From NCBI GenBank assembly GCA_029204225.1, contig CM055096.1, forward strand, positions 3,626,014-3,690,013: DNA of 64,000 nucleotides, written 5' to 3'. Of this stretch, positions 1 through 11,440 are shown in pieces. Positions within the stretch are counted from its first letter, which is position 1, and each line of letters starts with the position of its first letter. The DNA is from Diphasiastrum complanatum. Lineage: Eukaryota > Streptophyta > Lycopodiopsida > Lycopodiales > Lycopodiaceae. Both the position numbers and the translations under genes were made by a program. The notes beneath the pieces are model-generated. The model did no database searches and was not told the origin of the DNA. It saw nothing but the letters and a program-made list of their open reading frames with translations.

Positions 1-2150
1 ATGGCTCAAACTTGGACCACATCATACAAGATGGCTTGATTTCGGTTCCAAACATGTGATTTTAATCACTTGAGACTTACATTTGTATTTTATCACTCAC
101 GGTAGCTCAACATTGGTCCTTATCCCCAAGATCACTAATTGGTTGATTGAATATGATAAATCTTAAGTTTTAAACATTCAGATGGTTCATCAAAGTCTAT
201 GTTTGAAATGTAGTTTTGGTCCTTAGCACATGACAAAGCTCATCTAGTAATTTAGTTCGGCCAATCTTGAGTGTGAGACATTTGAATTGCTCTAGTCCAA
301 TCCCCAATTAATCAAATTGATTCCTACAACCTCATATAGCTCCATTTTGACATCTATCACTTGATGCCTATGTCGAAAGCTATCTTGATTTGACGGACCC
401 TTGTCAATCAACATAACTCATTTAGAGATTAAAATTGACCATTTGCATTTGGAGGATCAGATTGGCTACTTTTGTTTGTGTATCCATGAGTTTAATCCAT
501 ATCACTACAAATGGCTCCATTTTGTTTTCTATCACTCAAGATAGCTTGATTTTGGCCCTTATCATCAAATATTGCTCGATTTAATCCTAGGAATTTCAAG
601 TTTACAACATTCAGACTAGTCAAATTGTATGCATATTACCCAAGAAAATTCAATTCTGATGCTTGACATGTAATTGTGATCACTATCACTTGATATATTT
701 CATTGAGTCATGTAATTTGAACATTTTTGAATTTAGGACATTCAAATTGTTCAAGTTCAACCCCTTTTTAAGGAACTTGACATGTATCACTCAATGTATC
801 TTATATTTAATGTCTATCACTTTAGATATCTTCACTTTGAGGCCAATGTTGAAATATAATTTTGATATTTTTCTTTGACATGGATCATTCAAAGATTGAA
901 TTTTACCAATATTGAATTTATGAATTTCCAGTTGCTCGATCTCAACATGTTATGGATGGAATTGATCCTTAATTGAGATAGCTTAAATTTGATTTCTATC
1001 ACTAATGACAAGTTGTTTTTAGCTCATATCACTCTATATTGCTCACTTATTGATTGAGCTTGAGAAATTTCATGTTCTGGAAATGTAAATAGCCCAGATT
1101 TGTATATCACTTGAGATAGTTTAATGCCAAACTTGTATTTTGGATCTTTATCAATCGACATATCCTATTGAGTGATTGAAATCAAGATTGCACATCAATT
1201 AATCAAACTTAAGAACCATCAAGTATTAGAAATTTAGATCTCACAAATTTCATGCATATCTTTGAGGTAGCTTGAATTTGATTCACTTTGATGCCTACCT
1301 TGCAATACAATTTTGATATTTTTCTTTGACATGTATCATTCAATGATTGAATTTGACAAACATTGAGTTTAGGAATTTCAAATTGCTCGATCTCAATATG
1401 TTAATGATGAAATTGATCCTTATCACTATGGAATTCTATTCGTAAATACACCTTGTTTTTTGCTCAAATCACTATGGATTGCTCACTTACTAACTAAGGT
1501 TCATAAAGTTCCAGCTTTGAGCTTCAGCTAATCAACCACATCTTATGAAATCATCCATAGATGCAAGAGCATAAAGATATGAACATTTTTTAGTTTAGGA
1601 CATTCAAATTGCTCAAGTTCAATTCATTTTCGATGAACTTGACCTGTACCACTCAATGTATCTCAAACATTGTTTGTCGCTTCCGATATCTTTACTTTGA
1701 GGCCTATGTTGCAATATAACTTTTATACTCTTTCTTTGACATGGATCATTCAATGATTGAATTTGACCAATATTGAGTCTAGGAGTTCAGATTGCTAGAT
1801 CTCAAGGGTGGAATTGATCCTTATCACTTGAGACAACATAAATTTGATTTCTATCACTAAAGACAACTTGTTTTTGGCTCATATCACTCTAGATTGCTGA
1901 TTGATTGTGCTTGAGAAACTTTGAGTTTTGAAAAATGTAGAAGCCCAAATTCAATGTATATCACTTGAGATAGTTTGAGCTCAATGTCAAACTAGTATAA
2001 GTGATCTTTATGAGTTGACATATCTCATTGAGTGATTGTGACACATCTATTAAAATAGAACTAGAGCAATACCTCTAATCGTCATTGATCGCTAGTCATA
2101 TGACCTTAAGATGATAAACTTGATTCTCAGTATCATGAGTGTTCATAAAA
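1..2150. repeat. Degenerate dispersed repeat R, block A
   Basis: AT-rich non-coding sequence built from short variant phrases such as 'tatcacttgagatagcttga' and 'ttaggacattcaaattgctc', recurring every few tens of bases. It looks like an old, heavily mutated minisatellite or repeat-of-repeats. Paralogous blocks in the same orientation start near 33,600, 36,780, 38,326 and 61,060. Position 1 corresponds to about 61,379 and position 571 to about 61,927. The small ORFs here are short, differ between blocks and match nothing I know, so I call no gene. Confidence 0.85.
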
Positions 2151-3005
2151 TTTGATCATGCACGTATGTTTTGTGCCCTTTGATAGACCATCGGTCATTT
2201 TTAAGGGGAAAACTCCGTAGGAATTGATGACATCGTAGGGAGAATCTATGGGACATCAATTAAGTAGACAAACGAGGATTGGGTGGAGGTCCCTAAGTAG
2301 AAGGAAAGCATCAGTGTCTAGGCATAATGTGAGGCTATAGTGAGTGATTTTAATGCAAAAGGAATCTTTAAGAAGTTTAGACGTAAAAGCATTTTAGTAG
2401 AACTTTGACTACATGAGTTTTCTACTTACAAAGATCCCTTATAAATAGAATTGACCCCCACAACTTGACAGTGCTATAATTTAACGTCTATCACTTGAAT
2501 CAGATGCCAATGCTGAAAAATATCTTGATTTTGACCCTTGTCACTCAACATAACTCATTGAGTGATTAGAATTGACTACTATGTAATGACATGATCAGAA
2601 TGGCTAGTTTTCTTTTTGTATCAATGAGTTTAATTCATATCACAAAAAATGGCTCAATTTTATTTTCCAAAGTCCAAGCTTCTCCTCCTATCTTGGAAAC
2701 ACTCCAATAGTGTAAGAGAGGATGCACTTCTCCCTTTTATGCTTTGGAATGTCCAATATTGCATTTAGTAACTTGGGATTACTTGAGATTGGCCCCTTGT
2801 TGATGGGATTGGCCTCGATGACTGATCGAATTTGAAGTCTCTAATTTGAGATAGACCAATATTGGCTCTATTAACCTTTCGAGGTTACACATTGGCTAAC
2901 CAAATTCAAGGATGGTGAAATTTAGGCAATTCAAATAGCTTGTATTTGAAGGCTGTAAGTTGAGATAGCCCATGTTTGATTCCTAGCATATGGTTTTGGT
3001 CCTTA
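2151..3005. repeat. Repeat junction region with an unoccupied LTR target site
   Basis: The stretch 2,150-2,340 is paralogous to 4,380-4,559. At 2,317-2,321 the pentamer TCTAG runs straight on into 'gcataatgtgagg', so it is the empty version of the site filled by the LTR insertion at 4,560-6,526. The bases 2,341-2,450 are a decayed copy of the open-frame fragment at 6,550 onward. The remainder is R-type sequence. No gene is visible. Confidence 0.6.
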
Positions 3006-3480
3006 TCACTCAAAATAGAAATTTGAGTGATTTAATAGGACAAACCTGGCAAGGTATGGATTTCCATCAAAGATGAAGCCGACATGTAGACCAAGGGGGC
3101 ATTGACGGTTAGGTAGACATGTCCTTGGAATGAGCCTCGGCGCAACTTGTGTCCAACAACAAGTTGATTTGCCAAAAAACTCTAACAACTCTAAGAGAGA
3201 GAGAGAGGGGAAGGCAGCACCTGAGTATAGACTCACTTGTTGGGATTCTCTGATGTTCAATGCTATGTTCCTCATCCACTCCCATAGGTGGGCGGATGGG
3301 GGGAACACTCGGGCCTTGGCAGCCTAAATGCCAAAGGGAAAACGCCTAAGGTAGGGTGGCTCAAGTTTCCCAACCCAAATTTTTTTTTTGATATTCACAT
3401 GTGAAGGTTGCATGAACAATAGGACCCATAGGTGTTCGAGAGCAAGGAGCAGGAAGCATGTCAAGTGAGGTGGGAAAAAA
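3006..3480 (-). repeat. rDNA-derived repeat U1 (decayed 5.8S, no 18S segment)
   Basis: Read on the minus strand, roughly 3,245 to 3,102 resembles the 3' part of plant 5.8S rRNA. It keeps the 'ggacacaagttgcgcc' and 'gaggctcattccaaggac' stretches and then a cognate of 'gtctacctaaccgtcaa', where the mature 5.8S would end in GTCTGCCTGGGCGTCA. The copy has a GA-rich insertion and lesions. Flanking sequence matches the U units at 35.3, 56.4 and 60.0 kb. The 18S-derived segment found in those units is missing: 'cacatgtgaaggttg' joins directly to 'catgaacaataggaccc'. It is an rRNA pseudogene, not a functional RNA. Small ORFs across it are incidental. Confidence 0.7.
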
Positions 3481-4559
3481 TGGGTGAAAATGAACGACAT
3501 GTTTGTCTAGTATAATCGAGATCTCATTTGTGCACTGAGAATGAGCCGTGTATAGTTCATTTTCTGCATAAAAACAGTGATGATCCAACAACATTGCATA
3601 TAACAATTCAAACTAGGGCAATCTTTCTGGTTTAGGCCTAAATTACGATCGAGAGAAAAATTGTCTACCAACAAAGATCTTCGAACCTTTATTCGCACCG
3701 CTAAGGATTCTTCTTTTATGCACTTGGATCCCACATCAATCATTGAATCAAGCACCTACATTGCATAGCGGAGCATGTTTCAAGACACGGCTGGAAGGGA
3801 GAAGAAGGAGAAGAAGAAGAGTGAAAATGTGATACGCCATGTATGTAGATTTTCTACATTTTGCACAATGAATGAGCTTTGATTATAAAATGACAACTTA
3901 TGATATGTGTTACCGTTGATCCTCTTTAAACATAGAGGTGTCGTTATACCCACACATGGGTGAAACATACCACACGGGCTAGGAATGAATCAATAACTAC
4001 ATTATCTAGGACCACCCCACCCAAGCGACCTGATGAAACACACGATTCCTGGTAGGTGAGCACCCGAACACCTAGCAAAAAAGGTGAGTCATCCCCCCGA
4101 GCACTTTGAGGAAGGTAACTAATCAATCAATTAGTAAGCATGAGCCTTAACGACCATATTCACCTATGCTATGAATTGTCGTTCCTCACATAGTAACTGT
4201 ACATGTACCTCATGTTTCCCACAAAGAGAAACCATCACCGAAAGTAAAATTCTTTTTTGAAGGATAATGCTATGAAAAGGTCACACCTATGACTTTAAAA
4301 GGCACATCTATAAAAAGAGACCTAGAGGAAAATTGCCTAATCCTTAAGATGATAAACTTGATTCTCAATATCATGAATCAAACTTGATCATGCATGTATG
4401 TTCTCTAAGGGTGTCCTTTTACAAACCATAGGTTGTTTTTAAGGGGGAAAATTGATAGGAGTCAATGACATCGTAGGGAGAATCTATGGGATATCAGTTA
4501 AGTGAACAAATGAGGCTTGGGTAGAGGTCGCTAAGCGAATGGAAAGCATCAGTCTCTAG
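3481..4559. other. No gene seen; 3' portion is the flank of an LTR insertion
   Basis: From 3,481 to about 4,300 I recognise no coding or repeat structure. From about 4,380 to 4,559 the sequence is paralogous to 2,150-2,321 and forms the left flank of the LTR insertion, ending in the TCTAG target duplication (4,555-4,559). Confidence 0.5.
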
Positions 4560-6526
4560 TGTTGGATTTCTATCCTCTTCATCCCTATTCTGTACTAATC
4601 TATATCCATTCATTAAGCTATTGTAAATATTTGTACAGTCGCATACTCTACAGAAATACACATGCTTTTTTACAGTCTACAGAAATACAAAGGAATCGGT
4701 GATAGTGTTCGCAGATAGTTCAGCCACCTCTTCTTTGTCGGCCATACTAGATTGTTCGGCCATCCTTCATCATGGACCATCTGGGCAGATTCTCTTATTC
4801 AGCCATACCAGATTGTTCAGCCATCCTTATGTGAGAAATTGGCAAAAATCTAGCTTGGTATTTTTTAATGATAGAAGTTTGTAAGTGAATCTCACATGTG
4901 TGGAGGATGTTCCCACGTGTGGAGAATTGTAAACTAAATCAAAATGTTTGATATAGGGGTCTCATAGAATTTCATAGTCAAGCATTTAGGTGTAGGATGT
5001 TGATAGGGTCAAATTTGGCATAGATGGCAAATTATCCATTTCCACTTGTAATGCCAATATTGAGCCAAAATAGAGCCAAACTTGTGCCAATTAGAGTGTA
5101 GACAAGTGTCATGCTTTTGTTTGATGAAGCTTAAGAGGTCCAATAGGATTTAGAGGTGTAACCTTGTGAGGTCCAATAGAAAATTGAGGTGTGCTTGAAT
5201 ATAGTCCAATAGAATTTAGAGGTGCATGGATCAATGGTCCAATAGGATTAAGAGGTGGCAAATTGTGATCCAATCATAGTTAAGCATAGTGGTAGCTCAT
5301 GAATCTATTAGTATTATTGTACTCCTCCTTTTGGATCTAATTGATTTTGAGATTGAGTGGATTTTGAGTGTCATTGAATTTCTAGCTTTCTCTCTCTACC
5401 CGAGAGCTCTTGATGGTTTTTCTCTCTCTACCCGAGGAGAGCAGCTTGTTTTTACTTATTTTGGAACACTTCCCACACGTGTGAGTGAGAGTTGGAAGTG
5501 ATTGAATGCATGTAGTAGTGTGTTTTTGCCATAGAATCAAAGATAGATCTTGAATCTCAATCTAGTCTTGATCTTGGTGCATCTGCACACCTTAGGAGAT
5601 CACAAGTACATGTAGTGGACAATCCACACGTGTGAAATTCAACACCTTAATCATGGACCATCTGAGTAGATTCTCTAATTCGGTCAAGCCAGATAGTTCG
5701 GCCATACCAGATAATCATGATTCTTATTTTTCAAGAAGCCTTGAGAAAATTTTCATTTGAAGTCGAATGATCTGCATGAGTAGGTCCAATTTTTTGTCTA
5801 AATCTATTTTTCGGGTTGAACAGTTTGCATGAATCCATAATGTTTTGGACAGACTAAATTCAGATTAGTAGCAAAATGCTAGTTGATAGATTGATGAGGA
5901 ATCAATTTATCCAGAATGAATAAACTAACTGTTGCTAGAAATCATGAATTTATTGATTGCTTGTGAGGAATTGAGGTTTTATTAGACTAATCTTCTTGTG
6001 TTTCATGCAAATTGAAAAACATTCAAGGGATATTGTAAGTTGTCATTCTTAAGTTGCTAGATATATACACATGGATAACTAATTAGAAGAATAGTTAATT
6101 TGTACTTTACAATTACGATTAAGGCACTATGTGTTGTTAGCAGTCGCCATTGGACAATATCTCATTTTGTCTGGTTGTGTGTATTTGTTGATCTGCCGAT
6201 AGTCAAATTACAGCCAATTGTTCGAGGATTCATGCTCATAGATAAACTTATTTGTAAATGAAATCATTTCATATGACTAATAGCAGTGTTCGATTTGTCA
6301 CTCTAATCACCTCACCTAAATCGCTTCCGCAAAGCTAAATCTGAAACTTAAGTAACTTGTGCATGACTATGAAATCGACTGTCTAGATCAGTGACTTTGA
6401 AACTGATCAAGTAAGACAGACTTTGATTTATCGTTGTCTGCTTGAATTCGATAGATGTAGTTACATGCACCGAGGATTCCGCTCGCTTCGCTTTATTGTG
6501 ATGGGTGCAGATCACAAATCCCAACA
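4560..6526. mobile_element. Solo LTR-like insertion (outer) with TCTAG target duplication
   Basis: It begins TGTTGGATTT and ends AATCCCAACA, which are near-inverted termini with the canonical TG...CA ends. It is flanked by identical pentamers TCTAG at 4,555-4,559 and 6,527-6,531. A paralogous uninterrupted site exists at 2,317-2,321. No gag or pol is present, and after removing the nested insertion it is about 1.15 kb, so a solo LTR or short non-autonomous element is most likely. It contains two copies of a roughly 70-bp direct repeat around 'catggaccatctg', one on each side of the nested element. Confidence 0.8.
4830..5644. mobile_element. Nested solo LTR-like insertion (inner) with CCTTA target duplication
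   Basis: This 815-bp sequence begins TGTGAGAAATT and ends AAATTCAACA. It is flanked by CCTTA on both sides (4,825-4,829 and 5,645-5,649) and sits inside the outer LTR. Its body has 'ggtccaataggatt' phrases similar to the LTR of the intact copia element at 27.2 kb, and palindromic CACACGTGTG cores near 5,469 and 5,612. No coding domain is present. It is probably a solo LTR of a related copia family. Confidence 0.75.
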
Positions 6527-6531
6527 TCTAG

Positions 6532-7023
6532 GCATAATGTGAGGCCATAGTGAGTGATTTTAATGCAGAAGGAATCTTTAAGAAGTTTGGACATGAAGGC
6601 ATTGTAGTAGAGCTTCGACTACATGAGTTTTCTACGTACAAAAATCCAAAAGCAAAGAAGAAACAAGCATTGACAAAAGGCAATCCAAGTTTCTCAGTGA
6701 AGTACTTCTTTGTCTGCACAAAATTAGATATAGAAGCAGATCATAGTGATCCTGATTTCTGTGAGTTTGATAGTACTGAAGTGGCTAGCCATGTAATGAT
6801 GCGCATAAGTAGCAAAACCAAAATCCCAAAGTATGTTGCAAAATTACAGTTGGCCTTGTCACAAATAATGACTAGCCTAGTTAGCCTTCTACATAGACCC
6901 CCTTTGGATATTATTGTGCTCACTTGTTCAGACTTTTTTTTGATTTTTTTTCATGGTCATGGTGTGGGATATGCCCATGAAGGGCATATTTTCATTTTTT
7001 GTTTTGATTGTTGTAATCATTAG
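6532..7023 (+). CDS. Unrecognised gene-like fragment (157-codon open frame)
   Basis: An open frame begins at 6,550 with MSDFNAEGIFKKFGHEGI and stays protein-like to about residue 118 (…LALSQIMTSLVSLLHRP). Its tail turns into low-complexity, phenylalanine-rich sequence that is probably not coding. The first 35 or so codons occur again, decayed and with stops, at 2,341-2,450, so this is part of a dispersed sequence rather than a unique gene. I do not recognise the family. Charged and hydrophobic residues alternate as in a soluble protein, and no signal peptide or membrane segment is evident in the first 118 residues. It could be a captured exon or a transposon-borne fragment. Confidence 0.3.
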
Positions 7024-7600
7024 ACTTTGTGTTGTTAATCCAGGAGCTTTTTTGGAATTTTGAATATTGAAGATGCTATTTCTGAACGGTCACTCTTGCC
7101 TTTCGATACAATCAGTTCTTGTTCTATAATTCTAGTATGTGGCAACTACATTCTTCATGTATCTTGAGTCATTTTTATTAATACAATAATTTTTTATAAT
7201 TTTCACTACATTACAAGTCTCAAGGTAATGGATGCCCAAATCCATTTGCTGAGATATGCATAAAAGAAGAATTTCAAGCCACAAACAGTTTAGGTTCTAT
7301 ATCCGATTGTAGTCTAGCTGACGTGAATGAATTGCATAGTGTGCATATGGACTCCCCCATTTTCCTTCTACTACTTGTGAGAACGTGACTCCAAAGCCAA
7401 CAGAACTGCATCAGCCTCCTATGCCATCTCCAAAGCTTAAAGTACAAGAAAATGAATCAAAGACTAGCACATTGCCTCGAAGCGTATGGCATTTTCAGAC
7501 AATGATGATAAGTGCACTATGTATTAGAGGGAGAGATAGAGACACACAATGAAATCTTGAAACACTATTTTTTCTCGTTTTGGATTTCCTATATAGAAAA
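7024..7600. other. No gene seen
   Basis: AT-rich sequence without recognised coding frames or repeats. Confidence 0.5.
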
Positions 7601-7602
7601 TG

Positions 7603-7850
7603 CAATGTAGCTTGCAATTCCCTATATAGAGAGTGATCTAGGAAAAATTGAGGATTGAATTGCCTATTATTATCCTGGAATTCCCTATATAGGCAGTGAT
7701 CTAGGAGATTTTGAGGATTGAATTCCCTATATAGGGATTATTATCTTGTAATTCCCTATACAGAGAGTGATCTAGGAAATTTTGAGGATTGAATTCTCTA
7801 AATAGGGATTATTACCCTTAAAATCCCTAGTTTGTCAATCTAGGGAACGT
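7603..7850. repeat. Tandem repeat of about 80 bp with palindromic CCCTATATAGGG cores
   Basis: About three imperfect direct copies of a unit of the form 'attccctatatag...gtgatctagga...ttttgaggattga'. Each unit carries a self-complementary core (CCCTATATAGGG or a decayed version). The related phrases 'cctatataggaaa' and 'aaattcccta' recur in the U repeats at 27.0, 36.1, 57.25 and 60.76 kb. Confidence 0.7.
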
Positions 7851-7929
7851 TCCACTTTTCCTAGTCAGCACTTTCCTAGATATGTTCACTTGAATCCAGG
7901 AAATTGTGTGGAATTTCTCTTTTTTTTTT

Positions 7930-8483
7930 CTATATAGGAATTGAACAAAAGTTTCTTGTGAATGTGTGTTCTCTCTCCTCTCACTAAGGAATGTGCATTC
8001 GGAATGTACGTTATCTCTCTACATAATGTGTGTGTCATACATTTTAGCTAAATTGTAAACTGCCTAACAACTGCTCACAACACTTAATTTCAGCTAATCC
8101 CATAAAGTCCTGAAGTCCCATAAATATGATGCCTAAGTAAATCCTTCATTAACGTAACAACTTCCAAAAAAATTTAGAGTGTATTTGGAGGTTGCCTTAA
8201 TTGGCATAATATTGCATCTGAATTTATTATACATGAATTCATGGAGCATTAAATACATTACACATTTGTAAGGTGCTATTACTATAAAGGACATAAATAT
8301 ATGGCAGAGGTGGCTCTTAATTGCAAATGTATTCAGACACTGCAGGATGGAATCACAACTTTTATGCGAACTCTAAGTGGGGATACTATCATAAACTACG
8401 AAGGCATAAGCGATAAATATGGGATATCAAAATATGGTTTTGATAACTACAGGTTTAGTTGGAGCCTTATGGTAATCGAGTGA
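7930..8483 (+). repeat. Dispersed repeat paired with 42,540-43,160, with a short open frame
   Basis: This block is paralogous to 42,540-43,160 in the same orientation. The shared open frame begins MAEVALNCK (8,301), followed by 'IQTLQDGITTFMRTLSGDT', and breaks after about 50 codons here; the partner continues to 99 codons. The frame is conserved between copies with mostly conservative changes, which hints at a former exon, but I do not recognise the protein. The partner copy carries an extra hairpin-forming insertion of about 80 bp near 42,660-42,740. Confidence 0.55.
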
Positions 8484-9499
8484 TCGGGCAGTATCTAGAA
8501 GCTCAAGAACTTAAACGAGCTCGACAAATAGAAATCGATGTATTATTTTCTTTTCTTGACGAACTATATATTCTCTTTTGCCTATATATCTGATCATGTA
8601 ATTTTAATGAGCAATTTTTTTTAATGTTGAATCTTGTATATTGTGTAAGCATACTAGACTTATCAATTTTAGGTGATACCATTCACGTAAACACAAACAT
8701 AACTTATTTCTAAACATTGTAGAATGTGAACATAGATTCATCCAAACATTGTACAATTTACATAAGAAAATATATACAAACATAAAACCCATTGTGTTGT
8801 GTTTGTTGACCTTAGGATAAAAATGATGCCATACATACCATAAGGGTTTCAAATTAGCAGCTACACAAGGCTTCTCAGGACACATTATACCTGAATGTTG
8901 GTAGCAATTTTCTTGGCTTCACAACATGAAAAATGGAAGCTTTTGACATGCCTCGCTTTTCATGAAAGAGTAGGTATTAAGCACGGTTTCATAGTCCATA
9001 ATGGACCAAATGCCAATCTTGAATTTTGACAAAACGTTTTTTAGAAATTCCAGCCACCCATGTCGCAATTTGATCTATTTCGAATTGTGGACCAATATCG
9101 CATTGTTTCATGAGAATGCCATTTAGGTCTAACATCATGAAAATGCCATTTTCAATATGTCTAGATGGCTTTACCACCTGAAAGAGAAATAAAAATTTGC
9201 AAACCTTTCTCTTGTTTTTATGGAGATTGAAACTCGTCTACAAAATTCATTGTCATCAAACCAATCGTACAACAAAAGTAACGAAAAAATTCAATTAATA
9301 ATATTGTTCTTAATTAAAAAAATTATGACAACATTTAAAAAAAAAACATTTTATACCATGCTTGTCAAAGTTGCTTCTTGTGGAATGCATCATTGTAATT
9401 TTTTTCAAATTTAGCACCAATATTTGTACTAAATACCACATTGTTTAACTTTTGTCTCGCTGGAATCCATGATATATTATATTCTTTTCACACCATTAA
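8484..9499. other. Mostly unannotatable stretch
   Basis: Apart from the weak phosphatase-like exon fragment at 8,989-9,181, I see no supported gene or repeat here. Confidence 0.4.
8989..9181 (-). pseudogene. Possible FCP1/HAD-like phosphatase exon fragment
   Basis: On the minus strand a pyrimidine tract ending in a splice-acceptor-like 'tctctttcag' precedes an open frame 'VVKPSRHIENGIFMMLDLNG', then 'ILMKQCDIG', of about 63 codons. The LDLNG stretch resembles motif I of plant FCP1-like HAD phosphatases, which often have DxNG in place of DxDG. The downstream WSS and WDQ-type motifs of that family are not evident, and a stop follows. This is family knowledge applied to one short motif, so it is only a suggestion. 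Confidence 0.2.
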
Positions 9500-9760
9500 T
9501 GTTAGAAATCAATGATAAACTTCATTGTTACACTTCTTAGTTATTGTTTACGATGTACTTTATTACTAGCTATAACTAGTCGTTGGCTAGTCTACTAGTC
9601 TACTCCTAGGTTCTCTCTCTCTATCAGGGTTCAGGGTTTATATGTACATTTTACATTTAGTATGTAGTAGTGTGATGGATTGATAGTGCGTGTTCTTCTA
9701 TCGGCTTCTTTGGTGATTGCTTATGGTGAATGCTTGATGTTGCATATTTGATTATTGACA
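9500..9760 (+). mobile_element. Putative 5' LTR of a degenerate copia element
   Basis: The sequence begins TGTTAGAAAT and ends ATTATTGACA, directly followed by a primer-binding site, so the right boundary is well supported. The left boundary is chosen only as the nearest TGTT start and is uncertain. It includes a CT-rich tract near 9,611 and 'gtttatatgt' as a possible TATA region. Confidence 0.5.
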
Positions 9761-9772
9761 TGGTATCAGAGC
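9761..9772 (+). promoter_or_regulatory. Primer-binding site (initiator tRNA-Met type)
   Basis: TGGTATCAGAGC immediately follows the putative LTR. It is complementary to the 3' end of plant initiator tRNA-Met, as is usual for copia elements. Confidence 0.8.
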
Positions 9773-11440
9773 TACAATAGTCATGCGTGCCTGATCAGTG
9801 GATACAGCTTGTCACAGGCTCTTGCAGTGAGAGGACGTGTTGGCAGATTTGGTCATGGAAGACACCAATCAAGAGGTGAAAACTCATATCATGGATCGTT
9901 CAAACAATTTCAAGGACAATCCAATGATGGCCCAAATCGAGGCAATTGGAATCAAGGCCGAGGTCAAGGACGCGGCTATTCCACGCAAAGTAGACCTGGA
10001 AATTGTAGGTATTGCAACAAACTTGGCCATTGGGAGCGTGAATGCTTCAAGAAACAGAAGGAGATAGAACAAAGAAAAGGCAAATGGCAAGCGGGCAATT
10101 ATGCTGATCAACATCAATTTGATGATGATTATTATGAAGACAATTATGTTGATCAACATCAATACGATGATGATCAATATGAAGATGATACAAGAAGAGT
10201 TCAAACTTGTTCATTACAGCATTAATGACAAGTGATGAAGCCAAGGATACCTGGTACATTGATAATGGTGCATCCAAGCACATGACTTCAAGGAAAGAGT
10301 GGTTTTCAGAACTCAGGGAAACTCACAATGGTGATGAAGTTGGACAAGCCGATGGAAAATTGCTATCTGTTAAAGGAATTGGAGTGGTACCAGTGGGAAG
10401 ATAAAGCGGATAAGCAATGTGCAATATGTACCTGGCTTAGCTAACAATCTACTATCTATTGGGACGATGGCTGATCAACAACTCAAGGTTGAGTTTGACA
10501 GTGACAAATGTCTTGTCAAAGACATCAAGAATCACTACAAAGTAATTGCTATAGGAGCTAGAGTCAATGGGAATCGACTCTACAAATTGAATGCGAGATC
10601 TTTTGCTCAAGCTATGGTAAGCACGGTTGATAGTCGAAGTGATCTTTGGCATCAACAATTCGGTCATATTAGTGCTCAAAGTTTACAGATTCTCAAAAGA
10701 GGTAATCTAGTTATAGGAATGTTGATATTTCTTTTGAAGGAAAAATTTGTGAAGGTTGCATTTTGGGAAAACAACACAGAGAGAGGTTTCCCAAAAGTGG
10801 AGCAAGGAGAGCCAGTGGCATCCTAGATCTTGTCCACAGTAATCTATGTGGACCTATGCAGACTAGATCTCTTAGTGGCTACTATTACTTTATCACCTTC
10901 ATTGATGATTATAGCAGATGCATTTGGATTTATTTCATAAGCAAGAAATCAGATGCTTTTGCTAAGTTCAGGGAATTCAAGGCGTTAGTTGAAAAGCAAA
11001 CAGGATGTTGCATCAAAACTTTGAGATCTGATGGAGGTGGTGAGAATTTTTCAGCAGAATTTATTGATTTCTACAAAGATCAAGGGATCAAGAGACAGAC
11101 TACAACACCTTATTCACCACAACAAAATGGAGTTGCAGAATAAAAGAACAGATCTATTGTTGAGATGGCCAGGGCGATGCTCAAAAGCAAAGGTCTGCCA
11201 AACATCTTTTGGGTAGAAGCTTGTAGCACAGCTACGCACATCCTGAATCGGTGTCCTACGAAATCTGTGGAAGGTAAGACACCTCATGAAGCTATTACTA
11301 GAAAGAAACCTGATATTTCTCATTTGAGAGTATTTGATTGTGATGCTTATGCTCATATTCCTGATGAGAAATGAAGAAAAATGGATGCAAAAGCTATTAA
11401 GTGTATTTTCCTTGGATATGATGACACAATAATATATCAC
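9773..11440 (+). pseudogene. Degenerate Ty1/copia gag-pol (knuckle, protease, integrase)
   Basis: Pieces of one polyprotein lie in order but in shifting frames. First comes a short gag tail with a zinc knuckle CRYCNKLGHWERECF (CX2CX4HX4C, near 10,002). A D/Y-rich linker follows, then protease with the DNGASKHMT active-site region (about 10,261; family consensus D-S/T-G-A). Next is a GAG-pre-integrase segment with WHQQFGH (about 10,650). The integrase core runs from about 10,820 to 11,374, with FIDDYSR, RSDGGGEN and NGVAE. The first catalytic Asp appears as Asn (VHSNLCGP), a stop follows NGVAE at about 11,141, and most of gag is deleted. Reverse transcriptase and RNase H are absent: copia sequence ends near 11,440 at the CACTA-like region. 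It is non-functional. Confidence 0.85.

Noticed and set aside
663-878. 71-codon frame duplicated at 62,019
   Set aside because: It falls in the R repeat. Block D, which is equally similar, breaks the frame, and the composition is not protein-like.
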